DNA of 64,000 nucleotides, from NCBI RefSeq assembly GCF_000264495.1, contig NC_017954.1:186001-250000 (forward strand), in the 5' to 3' direction. Position numbers and translations under genes: made by a program. The notes beneath the pieces are model-generated. The model worked only from the letters and a program-made list of their open reading frames with translations, did not search any database and was not told where the DNA came from. The stretch is from Thermogladius calderae 1633. GTDB lineage: Archaea; Thermoproteota; Thermoprotei_A; Sulfolobales; Desulfurococcaceae. Positions 43,352-50,659 of this stretch are shown piece by piece; the stretch's first letter is position 1; every line of letters begins with the position of its first letter.

Positions 43352-43809
43352 TACTCCCTCCCGCCCTCGATAAATTCTCTCTCCTCAAATAACGCCTCTT
43401 CGACTCTTATATCAGAGGGCTCTTTGTCCCCGCAGAGCATGAGCCGCGCCGGCTTGGCGAATTCGGGGGTGAGGTAGAAGTACACTCTACTGCCCTTTTT
43501 CACGATGGTCCGCGAAAGCGCGAAGAGCCTCTCGACCAGCTTATCGAATGGGTGCTGTTCGCTCACCGAGACTCTAGCCCCCCTCACGCCGACCTCGAAG
43601 TAGTCGCCCTGGAAAGTTATCGAGGAGACCACGCAGTACTCCCACTCGCTACAGGAGCCGCAGACGAGGACGTAGTCCAGCCCTTCTAGTACGCTCTCAA
43701 GGAACTTCTCGTATACCGTCTCGACCCTGATACCGAGCTCTGTAAACGCCTCGTCGAACTTTAACTCGACCAGTTCAACCCACCGGTCGTAGCGTGGGTT
43801 TCTCCTCAT
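43351..43809 (-). CDS. Uncharacterised XPB-coupled protein
   Basis: 152 residues, soluble, with Cys residues in VCGSCSEWEYC and LCGDKEP and no recognised motif. Translational coupling (1-bp overlap) to the XPB helicase gene suggests a helper in repair. In many archaea XPB is next to the nuclease Bax1, but this protein is much shorter and I do not see its nuclease motifs. ATG 43809 preferred over TTG 43812. Confidence 0.72.
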   Translation of the reverse strand: MRRNPRYDRWVELVELKFDEAFTELGIRVETVYEKFLESVLEGLDYVLVCGSCSEWEYCVVSSITFQGDYFEVGVRGARVSVSEQHPFDKLVERLFALSRTIVKKGSRVYFYLTPEFAKPARLMLCGDKEPSDIRVEEALFEEREFIEGGRE

Positions 43810-43900
43810 CAAGGTCGGTACTTAAGACCCCACTCATCCCACTTTGAATAAGTTTTTATTTAGCCGTATTAAAGTTATCATAGACGAGAAGGTCGGTAGC

Positions 43901-44710
43901 ATGGTCAGGAGTTCGATAACCTCGATAGTCGTGAGAAAACCCCTCGACAGCGAAGTATCTCAAATGATGAGCAACATTAACAGAGTCTACGGTACAACGA
44001 AGGCCAACAGGATGAAGATCAGGCTATTAGCTAACGAGATGCTACGACTCCTGAAGATCAACCTGTCCTACAAGGACCTCTCCATGCTCACGGGCATACC
44101 GGAATCCGTTCTCTGCAGGTACGTGAGAGGGAACATAATACCCAGCTACGAGCAGGCCGTCAACATACTCTCGAAGCTGACTCTCTCGATAGACATAAAC
44201 CACCTACTACGAGAGCTGGTAGAACACGAGAAGAGCACCCTCATAGACTTGTCGAGGGTCCTCAAAGACCCCTACGTCATCAGGCTGCTCTCCATCGTCC
44301 TACTACTAGAGCTGGTCCCGACGAACATCACTAAGATCGTCGTGACGGCCGAGTCCGTGCTACCTCTAGGCACACTCCTGGGGATGGAGCTGGGGGCGCC
44401 CATTATACTGGTCAAAAGGAGGAGCTACCCGGGCGTCCAGTACTTCAGCTCTATAGTCGTGAGGAGCCCGAAGGAGGCCGAGGCCCTCTACCTGGACAAG
44501 GACATGCTGAGTAGGAAAGACTTCGTCCTCATACTGGCCGACGTCGTCTACTCGGGTAAGACCATGAGGGCTGTAATAGACATGCTCGAGAAGGCGAGGG
44601 TGACCATATCGGACATAATAGTGATACTAGGGCTAGGCGAGATGTGGAAAGAGAGGCTCAAAGACTACCCGGTTAAAACTCTCACTATAATACCTCCTCC
44701 CATCAGCTAG
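43901..44710 (+). CDS. HTH plus phosphoribosyltransferase-domain transcriptional regulator
   Basis: About 269 residues. N-terminal helix-turn-helix (LSYKDLSMLTGIPESVLCRYVRG), then a PRTase-like domain with VVTAESVLPLGTLLGMEL and the PRPP loop LADVVYSGKTMRAV. Fusions of this type (GfcR/PurR-like) sense PRPP or nucleotides and regulate sugar or nucleotide metabolism. ATG 43901 with GAGAAGGTCGG upstream is chosen; the TTG at 43844 lies before the TATA-like TTTTTATTTA at 43852-43861. No obvious target genes are adjacent. Confidence 0.82.
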   Translation: MVRSSITSIVVRKPLDSEVSQMMSNINRVYGTTKANRMKIRLLANEMLRLLKINLSYKDLSMLTGIPESVLCRYVRGNIIPSYEQAVNILSKLTLSIDINHLLRELVEHEKSTLIDLSRVLKDPYVIRLLSIVLLLELVPTNITKIVVTAESVLPLGTLLGMELGAPIILVKRRSYPGVQYFSSIVVRSPKEAEALYLDKDMLSRKDFVLILADVVYSGKTMRAVIDMLEKARVTISDIIVILGLGEMWKERLKDYPVKTLTIIPPPIS

Positions 44711-44770
44711 CCCCTGAGGCAACACTTTTATACCCAGCGTGAGGTAAGATCTCCGCAGGGACTTCCACAG

Positions 44771-45685
44771 TTGACGATCGAGATTCTGAACCTGCACAAG
44801 TCTTTTGGGCGCAAAAAGGTTCTCGAGGACGTGTCTTTCAAAGTATCCAATGGCGAAGTAGTCGGGTACGTCGGCCTCAATGGGGCCGGTAAGACGACCA
44901 CTATTAGAATAGCTGTCGGGGTGCTGCCGCCCGACTCCGGGGACGTCGTTGTAGACGGCTACTCCGTGACCAAGGAGAAGAGGGCCGCCTCTAGGAGAGT
45001 CGGCTGGGTTCCCGAGCTACCTATCTTCGAGACGGATTTCAGGGCGCTAGACTACTTCGTCTACCTCGCGGGCTACTACGGGATTACTGGCACAGAGGCT
45101 AGGAAGCTCGGCAGAGAGCTCCTCGAGGAGTTCGGGTTGGGTAACGCCCTCTACACGAAGCTGTCCTCCTACTCCCAGGGGATGAAGAAGAGGTTTGCCC
45201 TAGCCGTGTCTATGATAAACGACCCACCTAACTTCATACTCGACGAGGTCTTGAACGGCCTAGACCCGCAGGGGATCGCCTTCTTCAGGGAGTTGACTAA
45301 GGAGTTCAGGAAGAAGGGTAAAGCAGTCCTCTTCTCATCCCACATACTGAGCGAGGTTGAAGACATAGCAGACCGAGTCGTCTTCATACACAAGGGTAGG
45401 ATAATAGGCGTACACGCGATGGAGGAGATCAAGAGCAAGGCTAGCCCGGGAATCTACCTGGCCTTAAGTAGAGTGGACGAAAACACGCTCAGGATACTCG
45501 GCAGGTTCGGCGAGCCCGTCGTCCTGGAAGGGGGTAGGATCCTCGTTAGGAGGCCCTCGGGTAGCGTGGAAGAGGTCGTCGCCGAGCTCGTCAAGAACGG
45601 TGTCGGCGTTTTGGAGGTTAGGAGGGAGGAGAGGAGTCTCGAAGACTTCTTCTTCAGCTTGATTAAGGAGGCCGAGAGTCCGTGA
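44771..45685 (+). CDS. ABC transporter ATP-binding protein (export type)
   Basis: 304 residues. Walker A GLNGAGKTT (about 37-45), signature YSQGMKKR, Walker B FILDEVLNGLDPQG (the catalytic Glu follows Asp), H-loop SSHILSE. ABC-2 exporter class (CcmA/NodI-like). TTG 44771 with GCAGGG upstream and TTTTATACC as promoter. Four-base overlap with the permease gene. Substrate unknown. Confidence 0.92.
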   Translation: MTIEILNLHKSFGRKKVLEDVSFKVSNGEVVGYVGLNGAGKTTTIRIAVGVLPPDSGDVVVDGYSVTKEKRAASRRVGWVPELPIFETDFRALDYFVYLAGYYGITGTEARKLGRELLEEFGLGNALYTKLSSYSQGMKKRFALAVSMINDPPNFILDEVLNGLDPQGIAFFRELTKEFRKKGKAVLFSSHILSEVEDIADRVVFIHKGRIIGVHAMEEIKSKASPGIYLALSRVDENTLRILGRFGEPVVLEGGRILVRRPSGSVEEVVAELVKNGVGVLEVRREERSLEDFFFSLIKEAESP

Positions 45686-47406
45686 ACCCCGTGCTCTACG
45701 ACTTCAAGAGAGGTCTTCTAAGACTATCCGTAGTAGTGGCACTATCATTGTTTGTCCTAGCCGGGGTAGGGCTCGCCTACTTAACCTCCAGCACCCTGGC
45801 CACTACGCCCGGGACTACTTACGTCGCGCTATATTCGTATGTAAGCCCCGCTAGAAATCAGTTCTACCTCGAGGCGCTACTGCTGACGCCCGATCTCAAA
45901 TTGACGGAGGGGGGTATATTCTACGAGCTGGGTAATTTCACGTTTTCCAAGCCTAATACGCCACCCGAGACCACTGTCTTAGATAGCGGCGTGGTCACTG
46001 GGTACGGCAAGATCTCCGTGTTCAAAAACTTGACTAGCCCGATCGGCCAGTTTGACAAGCAGTCTAGCCTGTACTTAAAGGTAGATGTCACGACTAAGAC
46101 GGGTAGCTACTCTTTCACCACATCGTATAGTAGACCATTCACTCTCGACAACGACACCGTCTACGTGGCGAGCTCAATCCCGTTCAGCCCCCCAGCCAAC
46201 TGGGCGTTCTACTGCCTGAACGAGACTTCGATCCCTATTAAGGAGTTAATACCCCAAACGAGACCTCCTGGGGTAATAATTCTGACTCCACTACAAGGCA
46301 GGACGTTGTCGGACAAGTACCTTGATACAGCCTTCTTACTGGTGAGTCACGGACAGGGCAGGTACGAGCTTGTATCTGTGGTCCTTCTACTAGACAGGGA
46401 CAACTTAACCTACGAGCTCTACCTGGTACCGAACTCCACAAGTCTCCCAGACAAAGTTGACTACGGCAACCTCGCCTCCTACCTGATACCCCTCGGCGAA
46501 GTCGCGCCAGGCCTGAACTTGGTCAGGTTTAATGTTGGGAACTCTAGCGAGCTCGAGAAAATAGTGTGGGATTTCCGGAGCGTCACGACGACTACTGGCG
46601 AGGACATAGTTGGGTCACTACACGTGTTGTTAGTGGCGCGTAACAGCAGCTGCGTCATAGTCGGCTACGTTAACCCGTTGGTGTCCACGGTGAGGAGTGC
46701 GTCTATGAGTAAGATCGTGGCGGGCGTCCTGGCCGGGACGGTAGGGTTGGCCCCGTTCTCGACGTTCTTCCCGATCCTGATGATATACCTAGCCTACGTA
46801 TACCTGGCTAAGCCCAGGTCGTCGGGCTCCCTCGAGTTCCTCCTAGCGAGGCCTATTACCCGCCTGGACGTCTACATAACGAGGTTTGTAGCGGGCGTAC
46901 TAGTGGCTCTGGCGTCGTCCCTGCTGTTCTTCGCATCAACAATGCTAACGCTGCACGCCCTGATTGGGGTTTACTTCGACCTGTACTCCTACCTCTTGCT
47001 CTTCGCCGGGCTGGCCGCTTCCCTGATAGCGTTCTACAGCCTTTGCTACGCTATCGCGAGCTCTACCAGGGGAGGAGCCTACATCGCGCTAGCCGTGGCA
47101 GCGTACTTGCTATTCACTATACTCTACCAGATCATAGTGTTCGTGGTGACCCAAATGCAGGGGATAGGGCCTGGCCTCTACGAGAGGCTCCGGGTGAACA
47201 CGTACATATCGTACTACCTCTCGCCTCTGGGCCCGACATCTTTCTCCCAGTACTACTTCGGGATCCACAACGGTCTCAGCATCGAGCCTAAAAGCGTTGG
47301 GTCCGTCGTTAACCCGTTACTGGTCGTAGTCTCGGCAGTGTTGTGGATCGTTGTGCCCTTCGTAATAGGCTGGTTAAAGTTCAGGAAAGCCAATTTGCTC
47401 GGATGA
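45682..47406 (+). CDS. ABC-2 type transporter permease with large external domain
   Basis: 574 residues. TM1 (about 14-34), then about 300 residues with N-x-S/T sequons (NFT, NLT, NDT, NET, NST, NSS), likely outside the cell, and a C-terminal bundle of about six helices (about 335-570). This layout is seen in NosY-like ABC-2 subunits. GTG 45682 overlaps the ATPase stop (GTGA). Partner of the preceding ATPase. What it exports is unknown. Confidence 0.85.
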   Translation: MNPVLYDFKRGLLRLSVVVALSLFVLAGVGLAYLTSSTLATTPGTTYVALYSYVSPARNQFYLEALLLTPDLKLTEGGIFYELGNFTFSKPNTPPETTVLDSGVVTGYGKISVFKNLTSPIGQFDKQSSLYLKVDVTTKTGSYSFTTSYSRPFTLDNDTVYVASSIPFSPPANWAFYCLNETSIPIKELIPQTRPPGVIILTPLQGRTLSDKYLDTAFLLVSHGQGRYELVSVVLLLDRDNLTYELYLVPNSTSLPDKVDYGNLASYLIPLGEVAPGLNLVRFNVGNSSELEKIVWDFRSVTTTTGEDIVGSLHVLLVARNSSCVIVGYVNPLVSTVRSASMSKIVAGVLAGTVGLAPFSTFFPILMIYLAYVYLAKPRSSGSLEFLLARPITRLDVYITRFVAGVLVALASSLLFFASTMLTLHALIGVYFDLYSYLLLFAGLAASLIAFYSLCYAIASSTRGGAYIALAVAAYLLFTILYQIIVFVVTQMQGIGPGLYERLRVNTYISYYLSPLGPTSFSQYYFGIHNGLSIEPKSVGSVVNPLLVVVSAVLWIVVPFVIGWLKFRKANLLG

Positions 47407-47462
47407 TTAACAGTCTTTTCATCGTTCTAAACAATAGCTCGACCGCTAGTCCGGTAGGAGGA

Positions 47463-47527
47463 TGTGGAAGTCTGGGTGGCGAAACACCGACCAGTTTCCA
47501 AGGGCGTTAACCCTGTAGAAAGCCACA
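47463..47527. other. Structured intergenic element (two hairpins), possible ncRNA
   Basis: Within the 199-bp gap 47407-47605: hairpin 1 pairs TGGAA-CTGG (47465-47475) with CCAG-TTCCA (47491-47500); hairpin 2 pairs AGGG with CCCT (47501-47514). Alternatively TGTGG (47463-47467) pairs with CCACA (47523-47527), closing a three-way junction. A TATA-like CTTATAAAAG (47557-47566) reads in both directions, serving the AbrB-ACT gene (+) and possibly a minus-strand RNA from about 47535. No C/D boxes. Family unknown. Confidence 0.35.
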
Positions 47528-47605
47528 GCTCTGGATAGCAGTTTGTTTGCTATAGCTTATAAAAGGCGTTTACAAATTAAACAAGTAGCAAAGGGGGTCT
47601 CGTGA

Positions 47606-48019
47606 ATGGTTAAGATAGAGGAGCTTGTCCGTGTAGACTCCAAAGGCAGGATCACGATACCCTTGACAATTAGAGAGGCGCTCGACATACGGGAGGGCAT
47701 GTTCGTGGTGGTGGTCGGGGACAGAGACAAGAAGGAGATAGTCATAACACCCCTCCCGGTGTCGGCGAAACTGGTTAGACTAATGATGAGGATAGAGGAC
47801 AGGCCTGGAGTGCTGGCCGAGATAACGAAGTACCTGGCGGACTACGGTGCCGATATTGTGATGACCAAGTGTGTCGTGATCAAGAGGGGCGATATCGCTG
47901 AGTGCGAGATCATAGTCGACGTCTCCAAGACGGACATAAAGCAGCCGAGCTTGATAGCGGATAAACTGAAGATGTTGGAGTCCGTCAAGAACATCGAGGC
48001 CGTGTGGTTCACAGGGTAA
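47606..48019 (+). CDS. AbrB-ACT domain transcriptional regulator
   Basis: 137 residues. N-terminal SpoVT/AbrB swapped-hairpin DNA-binding domain (VRVDSKGRITIPLTIREALDI) and a C-terminal ACT domain (RIEDRPGVLAEITKYLADYGADI), a small-molecule sensor for amino acids. This fusion is found in archaea; the ligand is not evident. ATG 47606 with GGGGGTCTCG upstream. Only 6 bp separate it from the DUF72 gene, so the two are one transcript. Confidence 0.87.
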   Translation: MVKIEELVRVDSKGRITIPLTIREALDIREGMFVVVVGDRDKKEIVITPLPVSAKLVRLMMRIEDRPGVLAEITKYLADYGADIVMTKCVVIKRGDIAECEIIVDVSKTDIKQPSLIADKLKMLESVKNIEAVWFTG

Positions 48020-48025
48020 ACCGTG

Positions 48026-48778
48026 ATGGTAGTCAAGGTAGGCTGTTGCGGGTTCCCTAAAGCGAGGAAGAAGTACTACGAGTCCCTGAGCCTAGTCGAG
48101 CTCCAGAACACTTTCTACGACCTCCCCACCGTCGAGTGGGCGGAGAACCTCAGGAGCGAGGCTCCGAGAGACTTCGAGTTCACCGTGAAAGCCTGGCAGG
48201 CTATAACACACCCCCCGACCTCACCCACGTGGAAGAGGATGAAGAAGAAGCCGAGGGGCGACCTCGCGAACTACGGCTTGTTAAAGCCGACAAAGGAGAA
48301 CCTCGAGGCGCTAGAGGAGACCCTGAGAGTCGCGGAGGCCCTTGGGGCCAAGGTCGTAGTTTTACAGACCCCGCCAAGCCTCCCCTTCAACGAGGAGTCC
48401 GTGAGGTGGGTCAAGGAGTTCTTCAGTGAAGCGAGCGAGGTCTCTCAGGGCTTCGTTTTAGGCTGGGAGCCGAGAGGAGAGTGGGTCCACTCGGACGAGC
48501 TACGCAGGATCTTCGAGGAGTTCGGTATAGTGCACGTGGTAGACCCCTTTAGAAACAGGCCGATTTCAGAGAATACAGACGTGGTCTACTTCAGGCTCCA
48601 CGGTATCGGTCCTGGTGAAGTTAATTACAGGTACAAGTACACCGACAGCGACCTGGAGAAGCTGAAGAACATTGTATCCGAGTACAGAGACAGGGAGGTC
48701 TACGTACTATTCAACAACGTCTACATGTTCGACGACGCTCTCAGGTTCAAGAAGGTACTCCATGAAAGTGGGTTGTAG
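48026..48778 (+). CDS. DUF72 family protein
   Basis: 250 residues. TIM-barrel-like DUF72 protein: VGCCGFP at the start, QNTFYDLPT, FEFTVKAWQ, the VVLQTPPS strand and VYFRLHG. Biochemical role unknown; related structures suggest a hydrolase or nucleic-acid-linked enzyme. ATG 48026, with GTG 48023 immediately before. Cotranscribed with the AbrB-ACT regulator. Downstream are minus-strand sRNAs and genes. Confidence 0.9.
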   Translation: MVVKVGCCGFPKARKKYYESLSLVELQNTFYDLPTVEWAENLRSEAPRDFEFTVKAWQAITHPPTSPTWKRMKKKPRGDLANYGLLKPTKENLEALEETLRVAEALGAKVVVLQTPPSLPFNEESVRWVKEFFSEASEVSQGFVLGWEPRGEWVHSDELRRIFEEFGIVHVVDPFRNRPISENTDVVYFRLHGIGPGEVNYRYKYTDSDLEKLKNIVSEYRDREVYVLFNNVYMFDDALRFKKVLHESGL

Positions 48779-48792
48779 AGCTCTCAGCCACC

Positions 48793-48857
48793 GTTGTCAG
48801 ACAGGGTTCGTTAGTCTTCATCCTGGCGCGTCGTTGGATAGGGCGCTCATCACTAGT
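48793..48857 (-). ncRNA. Candidate box C/D guide sRNA downstream of the 167-aa gene
   Basis: Minus strand: box C GTGATGA (48853-48847), guide GCGCCCTATCCA (12 nt), weak D' ACGA, C' AGGATGA (one mismatch), guide AGACTAACGAACCCTGT (17 nt), D CTGA (48800-48797). CTATTAAGG (48883-48875) is a TATA box about 26 bp upstream of the expected 5' end. Internal boxes are less perfect than in the other candidates. It lies on the same strand as, and just after, the gene at 48895-49398. Confidence 0.45.
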
Positions 48858-48894
48858 TCATAGTCTCCGCCTACGCCTTAATAGAGATTACCTC

Positions 48895-49398
48895 TCACGC
48901 CAGGCTCCTAACGTAAGAAGATAGGACTTCAAGGCTCTTGCCTATCGAGGTTATTAGCTTGTCGAAGCCTTCTCTCTCAGTACACACGGTGAAAATAGAG
49001 GAGGGAGGGCTCACGAGGTCTCTCAACGACCCTCTCAAGGCAACTCTGACCAAGACTCCTTTAGGGCTACATCTAATGTAGAGCTGCGTCCCTTCTATGG
49101 TATCCGAACACGCGACCCAGTCTCCCACCTTAACGAGGGGTTTGTTACACGGGCACTTTGACGCCCTGGCCCAATACTCAAGGCACACACTCCTAACGTA
49201 CTCGGTTGAGCCCGCGGACTTCACCTTGTATATCACGTCGTGAACCGCCCCGATCTCCGCGGACAGCAGTGCTATTAAAGAGACGGGTGGAAGTACTTCG
49301 ACTCTAAAACCCTTCTCTCTCAGAGCACGGGCTAGCTTGGGGAGCGCGACCTCGCTTACAGCGTCCATGTAGAGTTTGACTAGAAGCGTCGCCCCCAA
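48895..49398 (-). CDS. Hypothetical protein flanked by C/D sRNAs
   Basis: 167 residues, not recognised. It has a Cys-rich middle (CLEYWARASKCPCNK, VACSD, IRC) that could bind metal, an N-terminal alpha/beta part and a C-terminal helix. No signal or membrane segment. TTG 49398 has AGGGTG (49410-49405) at good spacing, located immediately after the D box of the upstream sRNA. It therefore sits between sRNAs at 49.4 and 48.8 kb on the same strand, and the three may form one precursor. Confidence 0.6.
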   Translation of the reverse strand: MGATLLVKLYMDAVSEVALPKLARALREKGFRVEVLPPVSLIALLSAEIGAVHDVIYKVKSAGSTEYVRSVCLEYWARASKCPCNKPLVKVGDWVACSDTIEGTQLYIRCSPKGVLVRVALRGSLRDLVSPPSSIFTVCTEREGFDKLITSIGKSLEVLSSYVRSLA

Positions 49399-49407
49399 AC
49401 GCTACAC

Positions 49408-49462
49408 CCTATCAGGCAGGGATAACCTCCTCACCGATCAGGGCTCCCTTATCATCACCAAA
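49408..49462 (-). ncRNA. Candidate box C/D guide sRNA (23S peptidyl transferase region target)
   Basis: Minus strand: box C GTGATGA (49458-49452), 10-nt guide TAAGGGAGCC, D' CTGA (49441-49438), spacer TCG, C' GTGAGGA (one mismatch), 12-nt guide GGTTATCCCTGC, D CTGA (49415-49412). ATTTAAGT (49490-49483) is a TATA box 26-30 bp upstream. The D guide is complementary over 10 nt to CAGGGAUAAC, the universally conserved 23S segment ending at C2452. The N+5 rule predicts Gm2446 (E. coli numbering), which by my recollection equals the yeast snR38 site Gm2815. Confidence 0.72.
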
Positions 49463-49499
49463 GTTACTTTCACTAGTAGACCACTTAAATTGGTTACCG

Positions 49500-49556
49500 G
49501 GTTTCAGAAACACGAGCCGTCTTCACTAATCCGATAAGTGGCGACTCATCATCACA
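49500..49556 (-). ncRNA. Candidate box C/D guide sRNA
   Basis: Minus strand: box C ATGATGA (49552-49546), 12-nt guide GTCGCCACTTAT, D' CGGA (one mismatch), spacer TTA, C' GTGAAGA (one mismatch), 12-nt guide CGGCTCGTGTTT, D CTGA (49507-49504). The 12/3/12 geometry is textbook. AATAAATTTGG (about 49586-49575) is a TATA box at correct distance; read the other way it serves the DUF2208-like gene. It lies in tandem directly upstream of the next sRNA. Predicted targets AUAAG and AAACA (modified last base) are not identified. Confidence 0.62.
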
Positions 49557-49618
49557 ACCTAATATTACTATCCAAATTTATTAATCTACCAGCCAATAGT
49601 GTTCTTAGCGTGTCCGCG

Positions 49619-50338
49619 ATGATGGGCCAGCCCAAGAGGCACGTCAGCATCCTGATCAACGCCGTCAGCATAATAGTCATAGCCCTCTTGACAACCCTGC
49701 TACCGGCGTACAGTCTACTGATATTCTTCGTCTTCTACATGTTCGTCTTATTCATCGTCTACAGGTTCACAATGAAAACTGGTAAAATGCCCCCGCCGAG
49801 CGAGCTTGGGACCCCCTTATACAAAGAGTCTAACGCCATGAAGGTCGCGGTCTCAGACCCGGGCCTAAACAAAGACCTAGGACAGCAATTCAAGTTCCTC
49901 ATGGTAACTATCGCAATCTCTATACTGGCGATCTTCCTGTACTCGCTTTACAACGGGCTAGCCGGCGTAGAGTTGGTGAGCCTCCTTCTTACTGTGACGG
50001 GGAGTAGGTTGCTTTCCAATTTCCTGAACTATGTTACGATGTACGCCTTCATCTTCGTCATACTTTACTCGTTGAGGTGGGCCGTCACGAGGAAGATGAC
50101 CTACGTGAACTTGATCATACCCTATAGCTTCGCAGTATATAGGAAGGGTATCGTGATAAACAACAAGAACTTTATAGCACTAGACCACAACCTCTGCCTT
50201 ATTTTCAACAAGCAGAGGAGGTTCATCGAACTACTAGACCCTCGATCCAAGTCCTCTAGGATCAGGCTCTACACCGAGACTCCTACAACCTTATACGAGA
50301 GGCTAGTCGAGGTGGGTTTCAACGAGTGTAAAGCATAA
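49619..50338 (+). CDS. Multi-pass membrane protein (DUF2208-like)
   Basis: About 239 residues with four to five predicted helices (near residues 10-45 as a pair, 95-115, 120-145 and 150-175) and a basic cytosolic C-terminal domain (about 185-239). It resembles a crenarchaeal family I recall as DUF2208; function unknown. AAATTTATTAATC (49575-49587) about 28 bp before GTG 49610/ATG 49619 suggests a leaderless mRNA, so I reject the longest start at 49538. It overlaps the small zinc-binding gene that follows. Confidence 0.72.
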   Translation: MMGQPKRHVSILINAVSIIVIALLTTLLPAYSLLIFFVFYMFVLFIVYRFTMKTGKMPPPSELGTPLYKESNAMKVAVSDPGLNKDLGQQFKFLMVTIAISILAIFLYSLYNGLAGVELVSLLLTVTGSRLLSNFLNYVTMYAFIFVILYSLRWAVTRKMTYVNLIIPYSFAVYRKGIVINNKNFIALDHNLCLIFNKQRRFIELLDPRSKSSRIRLYTETPTTLYERLVEVGFNECKA

Positions 50339-50345
50339 GTGTGTC

Positions 50346-50561
50346 GTGTGTGGAAGGCCTTTCCCGGAAGGGCAGGGTATTGTAGTACAGTACGGCGACC
50401 TGAAACTCGAGTTCCACAGTAGCAAGTGTGCCAGTAAGTTCTTCAAGAGCTTGTTAGAGAGAGTAGAGCCGCGTGTCTTGTCTCCGTATATCAAGAGGCT
50501 AGTCGAGGAGTATACCGAGGTAGTCGAGTCGAAGGCCAGGAAAAGGATAAAAGTGATCTAG
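50346..50561 (+). CDS. Small TRASH/L24e-like zinc-binding protein, start uncertain
   Basis: 71 residues from GTG 50346. The sequence CGRPFPEGQGIVV...FHSSKCASKFF is a TRASH-type treble-clef zinc motif. The expected first ligand Cys (TGT 50340) lies upstream of this GTG: the frame reads K-C-V-V-C-G from 50337, so a functional protein should start earlier. Back to the in-frame TAG (50304) there is no ATG, GTG or TTG; only ACG 50322 or GTA 50328 follow the good Shine-Dalgarno GAGGTG (50309-50314). Either initiation is non-standard or the gene is expressed by frameshift from the membrane-protein gene it overlaps. Confidence 0.6.
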   Translation: MCGRPFPEGQGIVVQYGDLKLEFHSSKCASKFFKSLLERVEPRVLSPYIKRLVEEYTEVVESKARKRIKVI

Positions 50562-50562
50562 A

Positions 50563-50627
50563 GGCGTCAGATCGCGGTAATTTCGTCATCCATGCGTCGT
50601 CTGGGGGCAAGTGTCTTCATCCAGGCT
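50563..50627 (-). ncRNA. Candidate box C/D guide sRNA (16S 530-loop target)
   Basis: Minus strand: C TGGATGA (50623-50617), guide AGACACTTGCCCC, D' CAGA (one mismatch), C' TGGATGA (50592-50586), guide CGAAATTACCGCGAT, D CTGA (50570-50567). Both C boxes deviate from RUGAUGA, which lowers confidence. In favour: GTTTAAAGG (50654-50646) is a strong TATA box with no protein gene behind it, and both guides match neighbouring 16S segments as I recall them (CGCGGUAAU of the 530 loop; GGGGCAAGU just before it). Predicted Cm528 for the D guide. Confidence 0.5.
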
Positions 50628-50659
50628 ATACCTTTGCAACCAAGCCTTTAAACGCGTCT

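Noticed and set aside
43351-43809. Bax1 nuclease as partner of XPB
   Set aside because: Position fits, but the protein is only about 150 residues and lacks recognisable nuclease motifs, so the name was not used.
47407-47605. Known riboswitch (TPP, fluoride, SAM) before the AbrB-ACT gene
   Set aside because: No match to the consensus cores I know, and the element is upstream of the promoter rather than in a leader.
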